64,000 nt of DNA from Corynebacterium sp. HMSC078H07 (lineage in GTDB: Bacteria; Actinomycetota; Actinomycetes; Mycobacteriales; Mycobacteriaceae), in the NCBI RefSeq assembly GCF_001812805.1, contig NZ_KV810455.1:43567-107566 (forward strand), read 5' to 3'. How positions within the stretch are numbered: the first letter of the stretch is position 1; each line of letters begins with the position of its first letter. The position numbers and the translations under genes were made by a program. The notes beneath the pieces were generated by a model that searched no databases, was not told the origin of the DNA, and was given only the letters and a program-made list of their open reading frames with translations. Below are positions 33,030 through 42,068 of this stretch, piece after piece.

Positions 33030-33467
33030 ATGACAACGACGACTCCATCGGAAGGAACTCAACGCGTGACCGGAACGGCAGCCAAGCTCGGCATCACAGA
33101 GGGACAGATTGCCCTCGAGCTCGGGTGGGATGAGGACTGCGATTCCACGATTTCCGAGTCCATTGAGGACGTACTGGGAGATGACTTCCTTGACGAGGAA
33201 ACCGACGAGCTGTGTGACGTTGTGCTGCTGTGGTGGCGCGCTGAGGATGGCGACTTGGTTGACGGCCTTGTAGACGCTACCCGCCCCCTCGGGGACTCTG
33301 GCCGCATTTGGCTGATGACCCCGGGCGCTGGAAAGCCGGGCAACTTGGAGCCGGGCGAGATTTCTGAATCCGCTCAGCTGGCCGGCCTCGTACAGACCAA
33401 GGCTGAGCGTCTCGGTGAGTGGCAGGGCTCCTGCCTCGTTGCGCGCGGCTACACCAAGAAGCCTTAA
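33030..33467 (+). CDS. DUF3052 family protein
   Basis: 145 residues of the actinobacterial DUF3052 family. Conserved blocks are [45 protein letters not shown] and [21 protein letters not shown]. It is often found divergent from or near aceE in Actinobacteria. ATG 33030 was chosen because the family starts about 12 residues before VTGTAAKLG; the longer open frame to 32814 overlaps aceE. Function unknown; the protein is cytosolic and acidic. Confidence 0.88.
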   Translation: MTTTTPSEGTQRVTGTAAKLGITEGQIALELGWDEDCDSTISESIEDVLGDDFLDEETDELCDVVLLWWRAEDGDLVDGLVDATRPLGDSGRIWLMTPGAGKPGNLEPGEISESAQLAGLVQTKAERLGEWQGSCLVARGYTKKP

Positions 33468-33577
33468 GGATTAAGGCGAAAAGCCTGCTCAGGTGGCATT
33501 CGCAGCAACAAGAGGAACCCTGATTTGTTGCTGCGGGTGCCTATAGGCTAATCTTGTGCGAGCGCACCAAGTGCACT

Positions 33578-33653
33578 GCGGCTTTAGCTCAGCTGGAAGA
33601 GCAACTGGTTTACACCCAGTAGGTCGGGGGTTCGATCCCCTCAGGCCGCACCA
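33578..33653 (+). tRNA. tRNA-Val (anticodon TAC)
   Basis: 76 bases including an encoded CCA. Acceptor GCGGCTT pairs with AGGCCGC, D-arm AGCTC/GAGC, anticodon stem ACTGG/CCAGT with loop TTTACAC (anticodon TAC), and T-arm around GGTTCGATCC. It should read GUA and related valine codons. Confidence 0.93.
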
Positions 33654-33657
33654 AATG

Positions 33658-33690
33658 AAACCCCTTTCCGTTAAGTTGGAGAGGGGTTTC
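33658..33690 (+). terminator. Intrinsic terminator after tRNA-Val
   Basis: AAACCCCTTTCC pairs with GGAGAGGGGTTT (imperfect at the AGA bulge) around a GTTAAGTT loop, ending in TTTC. It lies four bases after the tRNA. Confidence 0.65.
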
Positions 33691-33750
33691 GTCGTGCTCG
33701 GACGGCGCCCGCGCTAGAACAGCAAACACGTATTGAGAGGGATGGCATTG

Positions 33751-33975
33751 ATGCGTAAACAGAAAAGCGCAGCCTACTGGTGGAGCGTTACTGCCGTTGT
33801 AGTGCTGTTTATCGCAACGCTTGTAATCAATTATCTAGCAGGACTAAGTGCTGATGAATCATACTTTGGAGCACATTGGTGGCATCGTCTGGCGTGGGTT
33901 ACGCCACTGTTGTTCTTGGCTTCTTTGATTTGGGCCTGGTTCGAGCACAGGAAGGTGCATCGGTATCCTCATTGA
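33751..33975 (+). CDS. Small two-helix membrane protein
   Basis: 74 residues with two hydrophobic segments, WWSVTAVVVLFIATLVINYLA and LAWVTPLLFLASLIWAWF, separated by a short loop with GAHWWHR. ATG 33751 has AGAGGG nine bases upstream; ATG 33742 and TTG 33733 are also in frame. I recognise no family. It lies just after the tRNA-Val terminator and converges with the SURF1 gene. Probably real from ribosome site and strong hydrophobic pattern. Confidence 0.55.
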   Translation: MRKQKSAAYWWSVTAVVVLFIATLVINYLAGLSADESYFGAHWWHRLAWVTPLLFLASLIWAWFEHRKVHRYPH

Positions 33976-34081
33976 CCCGTATTTAGTAGCGTCGGGAGTG
34001 AATGAGAAGGCCTGCTTGCCGATTCGGAGACATTCTTCTTCACTACCGTTGATTGGCCACACTGCTTCTGGCATGTCTTCG

Positions 34082-35047
34082 CTAGAAGCGTTCGTGGCCG
34101 CGCTCGCGGATTTTCTCGTAGAAGTCCGGCTTGGAGGCGCCGTACCGTGAGCGGGTACGCCGCGAGGAGACCGGAGCTGCTTCCGTGGAGGGTGCTGTGG
34201 TGTCGGGCTCGTCCTGCTTCGGAGTAAGAGACTGCGAGGACTCTGCCTCGGAAGGAGCAGTCTCGTCGGTGGTGGGGCCATCGACTGCAGCGGCAGCGGC
34301 AGCAAGTGCAGCTTCCTCCTCGCGGGCGCGGCGGCGTTCCCTAATCTCAGACCAGACGAAATATGCGAAGCCCAGCGGCGCCATGATTCCGAAGGCAATC
34401 CACTGGTAGCCGTAAGACAGGTGGTTGCCGCGGTCCAGCTTCGGGATCGGGAGAGTATTGAGCTCACCTGGCTGATCGGCGGTGAGTTGGAGGTAATCGT
34501 GGGCAAGGGGGACGTCGGTAAGCTCCGCGATCTGTTCCGTATTGATGGAATAGACCTGCGTGTAGCCTTGCTGTTCAGTCGGGGCGGAGGTGTGTTGGGG
34601 CTCATCGGCGCGGGCCATGGCCTCGATGGTGACCTCCGCGCTCGGAGCCTTGTCGATGTGGGGCACGGCGTTGCCCTCATCTGTGGGCACCCAGCCGCGG
34701 TTGACCAGCAGCGTCATGCCCGAGGTGGTCTCAAAAGGAACGAGCGACTGGAACGCAGGGCTCGACCCCACCGGGCGCAAGCGCAATAAGACCTCCTGGT
34801 CGGGGAGGTAGTGGCCGGTCAGCTCAGCGCGCGTCCACTCCTTGTTGAGAGTGCCGTCGGCGGAGAAGACCTCCTCAATTGGCTGCGGATCGGAGTCGTA
34901 GGCTTCCTCAATGAGGTGGTTGCGCTCCACAATCTGGTCGTCCTTGCCCAGCTGCCAGGGTGCAAGCACCGTGAAGGTGAAGTAGCTAAAAGCGACGACA
35001 AAGATGAGCAGGAGTACCCACCCAGGCTTGAGGAACGTCTTGAGCAT
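34082..35047 (-). CDS. SURF1-family cytochrome oxidase assembly protein
   Basis: 321 residues. N-terminal membrane helix WVLLLIFVVAFSYFTFTVLA is followed by the SURF1 motif APWQLGKDD, a periplasmic domain with LTGHYLPDQEVLLRLRPV and LLVNRGWVPTDEG, and a second helix SYGYQWIAFGIMAPLGFAYFVW. The family assists assembly of the aa3 oxidase (haem a insertion). A C-terminal tail of about 100 Ser/Glu/Ala-rich residues is longer than in the basic family. ATG 35047 gives the standard start; the longer frame overlaps the phosphatase gene. It follows the tyrosine phosphatase gene by 10 bp on the same strand and may share its transcript. Confidence 0.9.
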   Translation of the reverse strand: MLKTFLKPGWVLLLIFVVAFSYFTFTVLAPWQLGKDDQIVERNHLIEEAYDSDPQPIEEVFSADGTLNKEWTRAELTGHYLPDQEVLLRLRPVGSSPAFQSLVPFETTSGMTLLVNRGWVPTDEGNAVPHIDKAPSAEVTIEAMARADEPQHTSAPTEQQGYTQVYSINTEQIAELTDVPLAHDYLQLTADQPGELNTLPIPKLDRGNHLSYGYQWIAFGIMAPLGFAYFVWSEIRERRRAREEEAALAAAAAAVDGPTTDETAPSEAESSQSLTPKQDEPDTTAPSTEAAPVSSRRTRSRYGASKPDFYEKIRERGHERF

Positions 35048-35057
35048 GAGGCCCAGT

Positions 35058-35549
35058 CTAGTCGCGCTGCTGGCGAATCCAATCGAGCAGGCCCGGCACC
35101 GCGGCATCAATCTCCTTGCGGGTGCGCTCAAAGTCCTCCTCGGTGCCGTAGAAGGGATCCTCTACGCTGGCATCCTCCGGGGAATTCGGATCGAAGCTGC
35201 GCATGAGGCGCACCTTCTCCTCAGGGATGCCACGCTCAAGGAGGGCATCGCGGTGGCCGGTATCCATGGCCACCAACAGGTCGGCATCCATGTGCTCCTC
35301 ACTGAGCTGGGCAGCACGGTGGCTTGCACCATCGTGGCCGCCGCGGCGCAGCTCAGCCACAGCGCGCTCATCGGCTCCCTGGCCCACGTGCCAGCCGCCG
35401 AGGCCGCACGAGGAGACGCGAGCTAGAAGATCGAGCATGTCGGTCTCCATGGCATCGCGGGTGATGATTTCCGCCATCGGTGAGCGGCAAATATTGCCAG
35501 TGCACACAAAGACGATGTGGAGCTGGTTATCGTTCTCCGGAGGCGTCAT
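35058..35549 (-). CDS. ptpA: Low-molecular-weight protein-tyrosine phosphatase
   Basis: 163 residues. The C-x5-R-S active site is CTGNICRS with nucleophile C16 and R22, and the general acid Asp is in VEDPFYGTEED. The family dephosphorylates phosphotyrosine; PtpA-type enzymes are cytosolic or secreted in Actinobacteria. Length and motifs match well. Upstream of SURF1 on the same strand, and divergent from the Nif3-like gene 105 bp away, so the intervening region should hold two promoters. Confidence 0.93.
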   Translation of the reverse strand: MTPPENDNQLHIVFVCTGNICRSPMAEIITRDAMETDMLDLLARVSSCGLGGWHVGQGADERAVAELRRGGHDGASHRAAQLSEEHMDADLLVAMDTGHRDALLERGIPEEKVRLMRSFDPNSPEDASVEDPFYGTEEDFERTRKEIDAAVPGLLDWIRQQRD

Positions 35550-35654
35550 GGAGGGGACTCCTTACAATATCGAGGGTGCGCTGGCGAACGAAAGCTAGGA
35601 TATAGCAGCAACGCGACTGACGTGAAACCTACCTTCAACTAAGGAGCAAACGAG

Positions 35655-36503
35655 ATGGCAGAACGCACGACTGTCGGCGAAATCCGCCGCGTGATCCATG
35701 AGGCCTACCCACCAGAATTGGCCGAATCATGGGACGCGATGGGCTTGGTCTGTGGCGACCCGCAGGATGACGTCAGCACTGTGGCCTTCGCCCTCGACTG
35801 CACACAAGAGGTAGCGGATAAGGCCGTGGATCTCGGCGCGCAGATGCTCATCGTGCACCACCCGCTGCTCATGCGCGGGGTGACCTCAGTCGCCGCGGAT
35901 ACTCCGAAGGGCAAGGTCATCCACACCCTCATCCGCAATGGCGTGGCGTTGCTCTCCGCGCACACCAATGCTGACAAGGCTCGCCCCGGCGTCAATGACA
36001 AGCTGGCGGAACTCGTCGGTATCACACCCGGCCGCCCCATCGTTCCGGTAGAGCCTTATGACAACCTCGACGAAGCCCTAGGGCTGGGGCGCATTGGTGA
36101 GCTGCCGGAGGCCATCACGTTGCGGGAGTTCACCCAGCGCGTGGCCGAGGCCCTCCCGAAGACCGAGTGGGGAGTGCGTGCGGCTGGTGATCCGGAGCGG
36201 ATGGTCAAGCGCGTGGCAGTCTCCAGCGGTTCGGGAGACTCCTTCCTCGATAAGGCAGCAGCGCTGGGCGTGGATGTTTATGTCACGTCTGACCTGCGCC
36301 ACCACCCGGTGGATGAGCACCTGCGTGCTGCCCACCTCATGGATCCGGAAGGCCCAGCCGTGGTGGATACTGCCCACTGGGCCAGCGAATTTCCCTGGAC
36401 CGCCCAGGCGCGCGATATTGTGGAGAGCGTATTGCGCGTGAAGACCGAGATTATTGATCTCCGCACTGACCCTTGGACTATTTCTGCGCAGAAGGAGAAC
36501 TAA
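35655..36503 (+). CDS. Nif3-like dinuclear metal-centre protein
   Basis: 282 residues of the Nif3/YbgI/DUF34 family. The metal-binding block is LIVHHPLLMRGVTSV, then SAHTNADKARPGVND and, near the C-terminus, DTAHWASEF. The central insertion is of modest length, giving a hexamer-forming toroid in known structures. AAGGAG eight bases upstream supports ATG 35655. The stop codon is directly followed by the ATG of the zinc-ribbon gene. The family's enzymatic role is unsettled; it has been linked to GTP-cyclohydrolase-like activity. Confidence 0.92.
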   Translation: MAERTTVGEIRRVIHEAYPPELAESWDAMGLVCGDPQDDVSTVAFALDCTQEVADKAVDLGAQMLIVHHPLLMRGVTSVAADTPKGKVIHTLIRNGVALLSAHTNADKARPGVNDKLAELVGITPGRPIVPVEPYDNLDEALGLGRIGELPEAITLREFTQRVAEALPKTEWGVRAAGDPERMVKRVAVSSGSGDSFLDKAAALGVDVYVTSDLRHHPVDEHLRAAHLMDPEGPAVVDTAHWASEFPWTAQARDIVESVLRVKTEIIDLRTDPWTISAQKEN

Positions 36504-37220
36504 ATGAAGCTGTCACAGGACCTGCAGCAGACCTTGCTCGAACTGGCCACATTGGAGCGCTCCCAGGCGCTGGGGGGTACCGCCACGATCCCGGAACAAG
36601 AGGAATACGAGAAGGCCCAGGCCGCACACGCCCGGCTTATCGACGCCTCTGGCTCCGCCCAACTCGCCGTCGACGACATGGAGCTGGAAATCCTGCGCAT
36701 TCAGGCAGATGAGCGCAAGCTGCGCCAACGCGAGCGCGACGACAAGGCCCAGCTTGGTGCTGCTACCGACCCCGAGCAGCGCAAGGATCTTGAGCACGAC
36801 CTTTATGCAGCCAAGTCCCGCATCGCAGACCTGATGAGCGAGCTGCAGGAAGCCCACAACGAAATTCACGCTCTGCGCGCCAACCTGGATGTTCACGGCG
36901 CCAGGGTCTCCGATTCTGAGCGCAAGCTCGAGGTACTCAAACGCGCGGCGGAAGCTGCCCAGGAAGCCGCCGCAAACCAGCCGGACCCGCAGGTTCGCAT
37001 CAACGAGCTGCGTGAGCAGCTGCCGGCGGATGTCCTCGACGAGTACGAGACCGTACGTGAAGAAAACGGCGTAGGTGCAGCGGCGTTCACCGGCCGTGCC
37101 TGCGGCGGCTGCTTCATCGTGTTGCCGCCGGCTGAACAGAATGCGGTGCGCAACGCGGCTGCCGACGTCCTCCCGCAGTGCGGCGACTGCGGTTCCTACC
37201 TGGTGCGCCCGGCATCATGA
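36504..37220 (+). CDS. Coiled-coil zinc-ribbon protein (CdsZ-like)
   Basis: 238 residues: a long antiparallel coiled coil (about 1-170) rich in Glu, Arg, Ala and Leu, then a C4 zinc ribbon with cysteine pairs C-x2-C in ACGGCF and CGDC near residues 200 and 228. This is the architecture of the actinobacterial DUF164/CdsZ family, reported to affect ribonuclease P function and RNA processing. It starts immediately after the Nif3-like stop and overlaps the RNase HI gene by 4 bp, consistent with a conserved operon leading to rnpB. Confidence in family high, in specific name moderate. Confidence 0.88.
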   Translation: MKLSQDLQQTLLELATLERSQALGGTATIPEQEEYEKAQAAHARLIDASGSAQLAVDDMELEILRIQADERKLRQRERDDKAQLGAATDPEQRKDLEHDLYAAKSRIADLMSELQEAHNEIHALRANLDVHGARVSDSERKLEVLKRAAEAAQEAAANQPDPQVRINELREQLPADVLDEYETVREENGVGAAAFTGRACGGCFIVLPPAEQNAVRNAAADVLPQCGDCGSYLVRPAS

Positions 37221-38362
37221 AACTCGTCATCTTTGCTGACGGTGGCTCCCGCGGCAACCCTGGCATCGCCGGTTCCGGTACTGCGGTCTACAACGAGGAC
37301 CGCTCGCAGCTGCTGAAGGAAATCGCCTACGTGGTAGGCCAGCAATCCACCAACAACGTGGCCGAATACCATGGCCTCCTCCGCGGTCTGGAGGCCGCCG
37401 TGGAGCTGGGCGCGGACGAGGTGGAGTTCTATATGGACTCCAAGCTCGTAGTGGAACAGATGAACGGGCGCTGGAAGATCAAGCACCCCGACATGCAAAA
37501 ACTCGCCCTTGAGGCACGTGGCCTGCTCAACCAGATTGGCAGCTACACCCTCGAGTGGGTTCCACGCGCCCAGAACTCGGTGGCCGATGAACTCTCCAAC
37601 GTCGCCATGGATGCCGCAGCGAAGGGCGAGCCCGTTGGCATCCTCGATATGGGTAGTGGGGAGGCGGGGGAGGCGTCGCCAAGCACTGCGCCTGCGGAAA
37701 CCCCAACCGATTCCTCGACGGCCTCCGATTGGCGCCTCGAGTCCGGCCCCGTGACGCGTTTTATCCTGCTGCGCCACGGCCAGACGCCGATGCCCGCTGC
37801 CAAGCAGTACTCCGGCCGCGCGAACCCGGAGCTCAACGAATTGGGAAAGAAGCAGGCACTCGCTGCCGCCCAGGCTCTGGCAGATACCCACATCGACGCC
37901 GTCGTCTGCTCCCCGTTGCGCCGCTGCCAGCAGACCGCGGCCGCGGTAGTGGAGGGCCGGGACCTGCAGGTTGAGACCGTGGAGAAGCTTATCGAGGTGG
38001 ACTTTGGCCGCTGGGAAGGCAAGACCTTCGCCGAAGCCGACGCCGCAGACCCTGAGCTCCACGCGCGCTGGCTGCAGGATACCTCCGTATCCTGCCCCGG
38101 TGGTGAGTCCCTGCGTGCGGTCCACCGCCGCGTCAGCGCTGCCCGTCGTGAGCTGCAGAAGCGCTACGAAGGCAAGACGGTCCTCGTGGTTTCCCACGTC
38201 AACCCGATTAAGTCCTTTATCCGCCAAGCCCTTGACTCGGGGCCGCAGACCCCGCTCCACCTCTTCTTGGGCCTGGCCTCTCTTAGCGAAGTCGAGTTCT
38301 TCGATGACCGCGGTGTCCTGCACCGATTCAACGATGTGGGGCATTTGGCAGCACTGGGATAA
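37217..38362 (+). CDS. Bifunctional RNase HI / acid phosphatase
   Basis: 381-residue fusion. The RNase HI domain (1-130) shows FADGGSRGNPGIAGSG (first Asp), DEVEFYMDSKLVVEQMNGRWK (Glu, Asp) and VADELSNVAMDAA (last Asp). A Ser/Thr-rich linker leads to a histidine-phosphatase domain (about 180-381) with LLRHGQTPMP, RRCQQTA and VVSHVNPIK. The family (Rv2228c type in M. tuberculosis) removes RNA from RNA-DNA hybrids and has a CobC-like phosphatase. ATG 37217 overlaps the zinc-ribbon stop by 4 bp. It ends 12 bases before the 5' strand of rnpB. Confidence 0.93.
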   Translation: MKLVIFADGGSRGNPGIAGSGTAVYNEDRSQLLKEIAYVVGQQSTNNVAEYHGLLRGLEAAVELGADEVEFYMDSKLVVEQMNGRWKIKHPDMQKLALEARGLLNQIGSYTLEWVPRAQNSVADELSNVAMDAAAKGEPVGILDMGSGEAGEASPSTAPAETPTDSSTASDWRLESGPVTRFILLRHGQTPMPAAKQYSGRANPELNELGKKQALAAAQALADTHIDAVVCSPLRRCQQTAAAVVEGRDLQVETVEKLIEVDFGRWEGKTFAEADAADPELHARWLQDTSVSCPGGESLRAVHRRVSAARRELQKRYEGKTVLVVSHVNPIKSFIRQALDSGPQTPLHLFLGLASLSEVEFFDDRGVLHRFNDVGHLAALG

Positions 38363-38374
38363 ACTAACAGGCGC

Positions 38375-38811
<437 letters not shown>

Positions 38812-38848
38812 GTGCCCACACTTTTATTTTTTGGAACAATGGGGCGGC

Positions 38849-40264
38849 ATGAAGCTGTATGCCGCACCGTTGGATTTCCGCGCCATCGCGGAGGAGTTTT
38901 CCGTCCCGACCACCTTCCCCGAAGAGGTCACCACACAGGCTGCCTCCGCGCAGGACCGCTACGCGGACCAGCGCCGCGATGCCCGCGATATTCCCCTGGT
39001 CACCATCGACCCGGTAGGTTCTATGGACTTGGACCAGGCGGTGTTCATCGAAGCCCGCGATGGCGGCTACCGCGTGCTCTATGCCATTGCCGACGTCGCT
39101 GCTTTCATCGAACCCGGCTCAGCCCTGGAAGAGGAGTCCCTCAAGCGCGGGCAGACCATCTACCTTCCCGATGAGCCCGCGCGGCTGCACCCGGCTGAGC
39201 TTTCGGAGGATAGGGCTTCGCTGCTTGCCGACGTCGACCGTCCCGCCGTCCTGTGGACCTTTGACCTCGACTCCGCCGGTGAGGTGGAAGATTTCTCGGT
39301 GGAGCGTGCCCTCGTGCGCAACCGCGCACGGCTGGACTACGACCGGGTTCACGAGGATTTGGAGAACGGCTCCCTGCATTCCTCCATTGCGTTGCTACCG
39401 GAAGTAGGCAAGCTACGCCAAGCCTCCTCGTTGCGCCGCGACGCCATTAACCTCCGCCTGCCGTCTCAGCGAGTGTCCGAGGCCTCCGACTCAGAAGCAG
39501 GCGAGGACCAAGACCACTATGAGCTCATCATCGAGCCGCGCTACGAAGTCATGGACTATAACTCGGAGATTTCCCTGCTGACTGGCATGTGCGCGGGCCG
39601 CCTCATGGAATCCCATGGCGTTGGTTTCTTGCGCACCTTGGCAGCTGCTACCCCGGAAGCTGAGGCTGAGTTCCGTTCCGAAGCCCAAGCACTGGGTTTC
39701 TCGTTGGAAGGCCAATCGATTTCTGAGTTCTTGCACTCAGTCGATGCTGATTCTCCCCGCGGCATGGCAGTTATGCGCGAAGCCCAGCGCCTGCTACGCG
39801 GTGCTGATTATGTGTGGCTCGAAGAATCTCCAGCTGACGTTCATGCGGGTATCGGCGGCTACTACGCCCACGTCACCGCTCCATTGCGTCGACTCGTCGA
39901 TCGCTTCGCCACCGAAGTCTGCCTCGCGTTAAGTGGCGGCTACGAGGTTCCTGAATGGGTACGCAACCGCGCCGGGGATGTCATCTCTACGATGCGCTCC
40001 ACGTCCCAGCTAGCTTCGCAGGTAGACCGAGCCTGCCTCAATCTCACTGAGGCCACCGTGCTCGCTCCCTGGGTAGGCACCAATTTCGAGTCAGTCGTGG
40101 TCGATGGCGGCGAAAAGCGTGACAAGGCACGCCTGTTTATCCTTGAGCCGCCCGTGATGGGGGAGGCTGTGGGCCAGCCTCCCACGGGTAGCGAGACCAC
40201 CGTATCGCTGGTTAAGGCTGATGTCGCTGGGCGCGACGTGCTCTTTGCTTGGCCCGCCGACTAG
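38849..40264 (+). CDS. RNB-domain exoribonuclease (RNase II-like)
   Basis: 471 residues. The catalytic RNB motif I is TIDPVGSMDLDQAVFIE with the acidic cluster D-x-D. Other RNB blocks are YAIADVAAFIEPGS, SLKRGQTIYLPD and YYAHVTAPLRRLVDRFAT. The N-terminal cold-shock and C-terminal S1 domains of E. coli RNase II appear missing or reduced, as in other actinobacterial members. ATG 38849 is chosen because the upstream frame lies inside rnpB. Processive 3'-5' RNA decay is the family activity. Its stop overlaps the convergent GHMP gene's stop by 4 bp. Confidence 0.9.
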   Translation: MKLYAAPLDFRAIAEEFSVPTTFPEEVTTQAASAQDRYADQRRDARDIPLVTIDPVGSMDLDQAVFIEARDGGYRVLYAIADVAAFIEPGSALEEESLKRGQTIYLPDEPARLHPAELSEDRASLLADVDRPAVLWTFDLDSAGEVEDFSVERALVRNRARLDYDRVHEDLENGSLHSSIALLPEVGKLRQASSLRRDAINLRLPSQRVSEASDSEAGEDQDHYELIIEPRYEVMDYNSEISLLTGMCAGRLMESHGVGFLRTLAAATPEAEAEFRSEAQALGFSLEGQSISEFLHSVDADSPRGMAVMREAQRLLRGADYVWLEESPADVHAGIGGYYAHVTAPLRRLVDRFATEVCLALSGGYEVPEWVRNRAGDVISTMRSTSQLASQVDRACLNLTEATVLAPWVGTNFESVVVDGGEKRDKARLFILEPPVMGEAVGQPPTGSETTVSLVKADVAGRDVLFAWPAD

Positions 40265-41532
40265 CTTTCGGTCACCGCCGGTGCGCCGGCGTTCAGTGGA
40301 ACCACGAGCAACCCATCCTCAGCCAAATCTGCGGCAAAGTTGGTGGCCTTAGTACTCGGGACATACGCGATGACCGCTGTTGAGGTACCCGCATGCGCTG
40401 AGCGTGCGGCAGCAGCACCGCGGGCAGTCGCCAGCTGGGCAAGCTTTTCCGCAGAATCAAAACCATAGACCGTAGCAAGGGCAGATTGCGATTGCGTCAG
40501 CAACGGGAAAAGCTCCGTGCCGCGGCGTGAGCGCAGCGCACGGGCCACGCCTTGGGCACGCTGGGTTTCCTCTGCATAAAACGTCAACCATGCCGTGGCT
40601 TGGGCAATGGTGGGCTGATTCTCAGGGCCGTGAATCTTATGGACGGCTGCCAACCAATCAAGCACACGCTGTGGTGCATCCGGCAAGAGACGTAGCGATT
40701 CCGTGCCGAAGGCATGGCAGGCATCATCGATGAAACGCTCGCGGGCACGGATATCAGCGATCGTTTCCTCGCAGTCAAAGTCGCCGGGGACAGCAAGCGC
40801 ATAAGCTACGAGGTCTTGGTTCACCGCATGTGGTGCCTGAGTGACGGAACCATCGGCGTAGTCGATGATGGTGATGGATTCACCCGTTCCGCGCAGTGCC
40901 GCGGAGTGACGGGCACGCAAGGCGGGGAAGCTCGCGAAGGTTCCTACGGCCTGTGAGCAGACCTCAGCCAGACGTGCGCGCAAAGGCGCATCGAACGGTT
41001 CATCAGCCCCTCCCAGCAGCGCAAGAGCGGTCGCAATATCGACTGCTGCAGCAGCACCCAAGCCCGCGTTGTCTGGAATGTCCGTGACCACCGTGATGTC
41101 TGCACCGGCAGTTTCGCGGGACAGCAGCTGGCGGTTGATCATCGTGTGGACGATGCCGCCCAGACGGGCTGCCAGCCCACCTTTCGGTGCAGGGGGTACA
41201 ACAGGCTGGCCCTCAGAATCGACGCTGGGCTGCTGCTCGGCAGCAAGAGCGGACACCTTTTCCAAGGTGATGGAATCTTCGGTGGTGCTGCCGTCAGCGC
41301 ACAGGCAGCGAACGGACACGGTGCCATCGCCTCTGGGGCTAACGGCAACTGCGGCGCGAAGATCCGCCAAGCCCATGATGGCGATGCCGCCGAAGTGGTC
41401 GATGTGTTCGCCGATGAGTGACCACGTGGCCGGGGCACTCGCGATGTGTGTTGGCTCGGTGCCGACATTATCGCGGTGAGCGGTGCGTGCGCGGTCGACG
41501 ACCGGTGTTGAAGGGGCAGTCCACTGGGGCAT
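40261..41532 (-). CDS. Galactokinase-like GHMP family protein with divergent motifs
   Basis: 423 residues. The N-terminal ATW-SLIGEHIDHFGGIA matches the galactokinase signature G-R-V-N-L-I-G-E-H-x-D-Y-x-G-G, but the usual Arg-Val-Asn reads Thr-Trp-Ser. The GHMP phosphate-binding loop appears as DIPDNAGLGAAAA instead of P-x-G-x-G-L-S-S-S-A. The C-terminal GHMP domain with a glycine motif is not clear. A homologue next to the RNB gene is known in other corynebacteria. Whether it is an active sugar kinase is doubtful; it may bind ligand without catalysis. No other galactose gene is nearby. Confidence 0.75.
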   Translation of the reverse strand: MPQWTAPSTPVVDRARTAHRDNVGTEPTHIASAPATWSLIGEHIDHFGGIAIMGLADLRAAVAVSPRGDGTVSVRCLCADGSTTEDSITLEKVSALAAEQQPSVDSEGQPVVPPAPKGGLAARLGGIVHTMINRQLLSRETAGADITVVTDIPDNAGLGAAAAVDIATALALLGGADEPFDAPLRARLAEVCSQAVGTFASFPALRARHSAALRGTGESITIIDYADGSVTQAPHAVNQDLVAYALAVPGDFDCEETIADIRARERFIDDACHAFGTESLRLLPDAPQRVLDWLAAVHKIHGPENQPTIAQATAWLTFYAEETQRAQGVARALRSRRGTELFPLLTQSQSALATVYGFDSAEKLAQLATARGAAAARSAHAGTSTAVIAYVPSTKATNFAADLAEDGLLVVPLNAGAPAVTES

Positions 41533-41746
41533 CGGGGAAGGTACTCCTTTGCTGGTGGCGATAGGTTCTCTGCACAGGTGCAGAAGAGAGTGACCTGTCT
41601 ATTCTAGCCGCACGATGCGCCGCCGGTCTGTAGTGTGGGGTGCACCGAGACCCGAAAGCCCACCTTTCCGGCCACCGCGCCAGAGAAGTGAGCGAATTCC
41701 CGCGGTTCACAGTATGAGGGATGAGCATCCCAGAATGGAGAAGACA

Positions 41747-41935
41747 ATGGCTGACGCTGACAAGAAGTGGTTCTACGATCCCTCTACCGGTGAGGTATCA
41801 CAGGGCAAGGTTTCCGGTTGGGAAAACCGCATGGGCCCCTATGACTCCCGTGAGGAAGCCGAGCACGCCATCGAGATTGCCAATGCCCGCACGGCCGCGG
41901 CCGATGCCGAGGACGCAGCCGAAGACGATTACTAA
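41747..41935 (+). CDS. Small SPOR-like protein
   Basis: 62-residue acidic protein beginning MADADKKWFYDPSTGEVSQGK and ending in an Asp/Ala-rich tail. GWENRMGPYDSREEAEHAIE resembles the repeat of SPOR domains (G-P-Y, then a helix), and the actinobacterial family is often called SPOR-domain protein. ATG 41747 follows GGAG by six bases; a longer frame begins at 41615 but lacks support. Divergent from the GHMP gene. Function unknown. Confidence 0.8.
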   Translation: MADADKKWFYDPSTGEVSQGKVSGWENRMGPYDSREEAEHAIEIANARTAAADAEDAAEDDY

Positions 41936-41972
41936 AGCAACACCTTTGATCGGCGACTGCTGACAAAGAAGA

Positions 41973-42036
41973 GACCCCGCTGAATCCCATCCACCGAGTG
42001 CCTCGCACACTGGGTGATAAGGGAAACAGCGGGGTC
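41973..42036. terminator. Long inverted repeat between converging genes
   Basis: GACCCCGCTG at 41973-41982 and CAGCGGGGTC at 42027-42036 are perfect 10-base complements separated by 44 bases. Located between the SPOR-like gene and the converging CYTH-CHAD gene, it may act as a terminator or protective hairpin for both. Confidence 0.45.
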
Positions 42037-42068
42037 AGTGTCGTTCTACACCGCTCGAGTAGGCAGAG

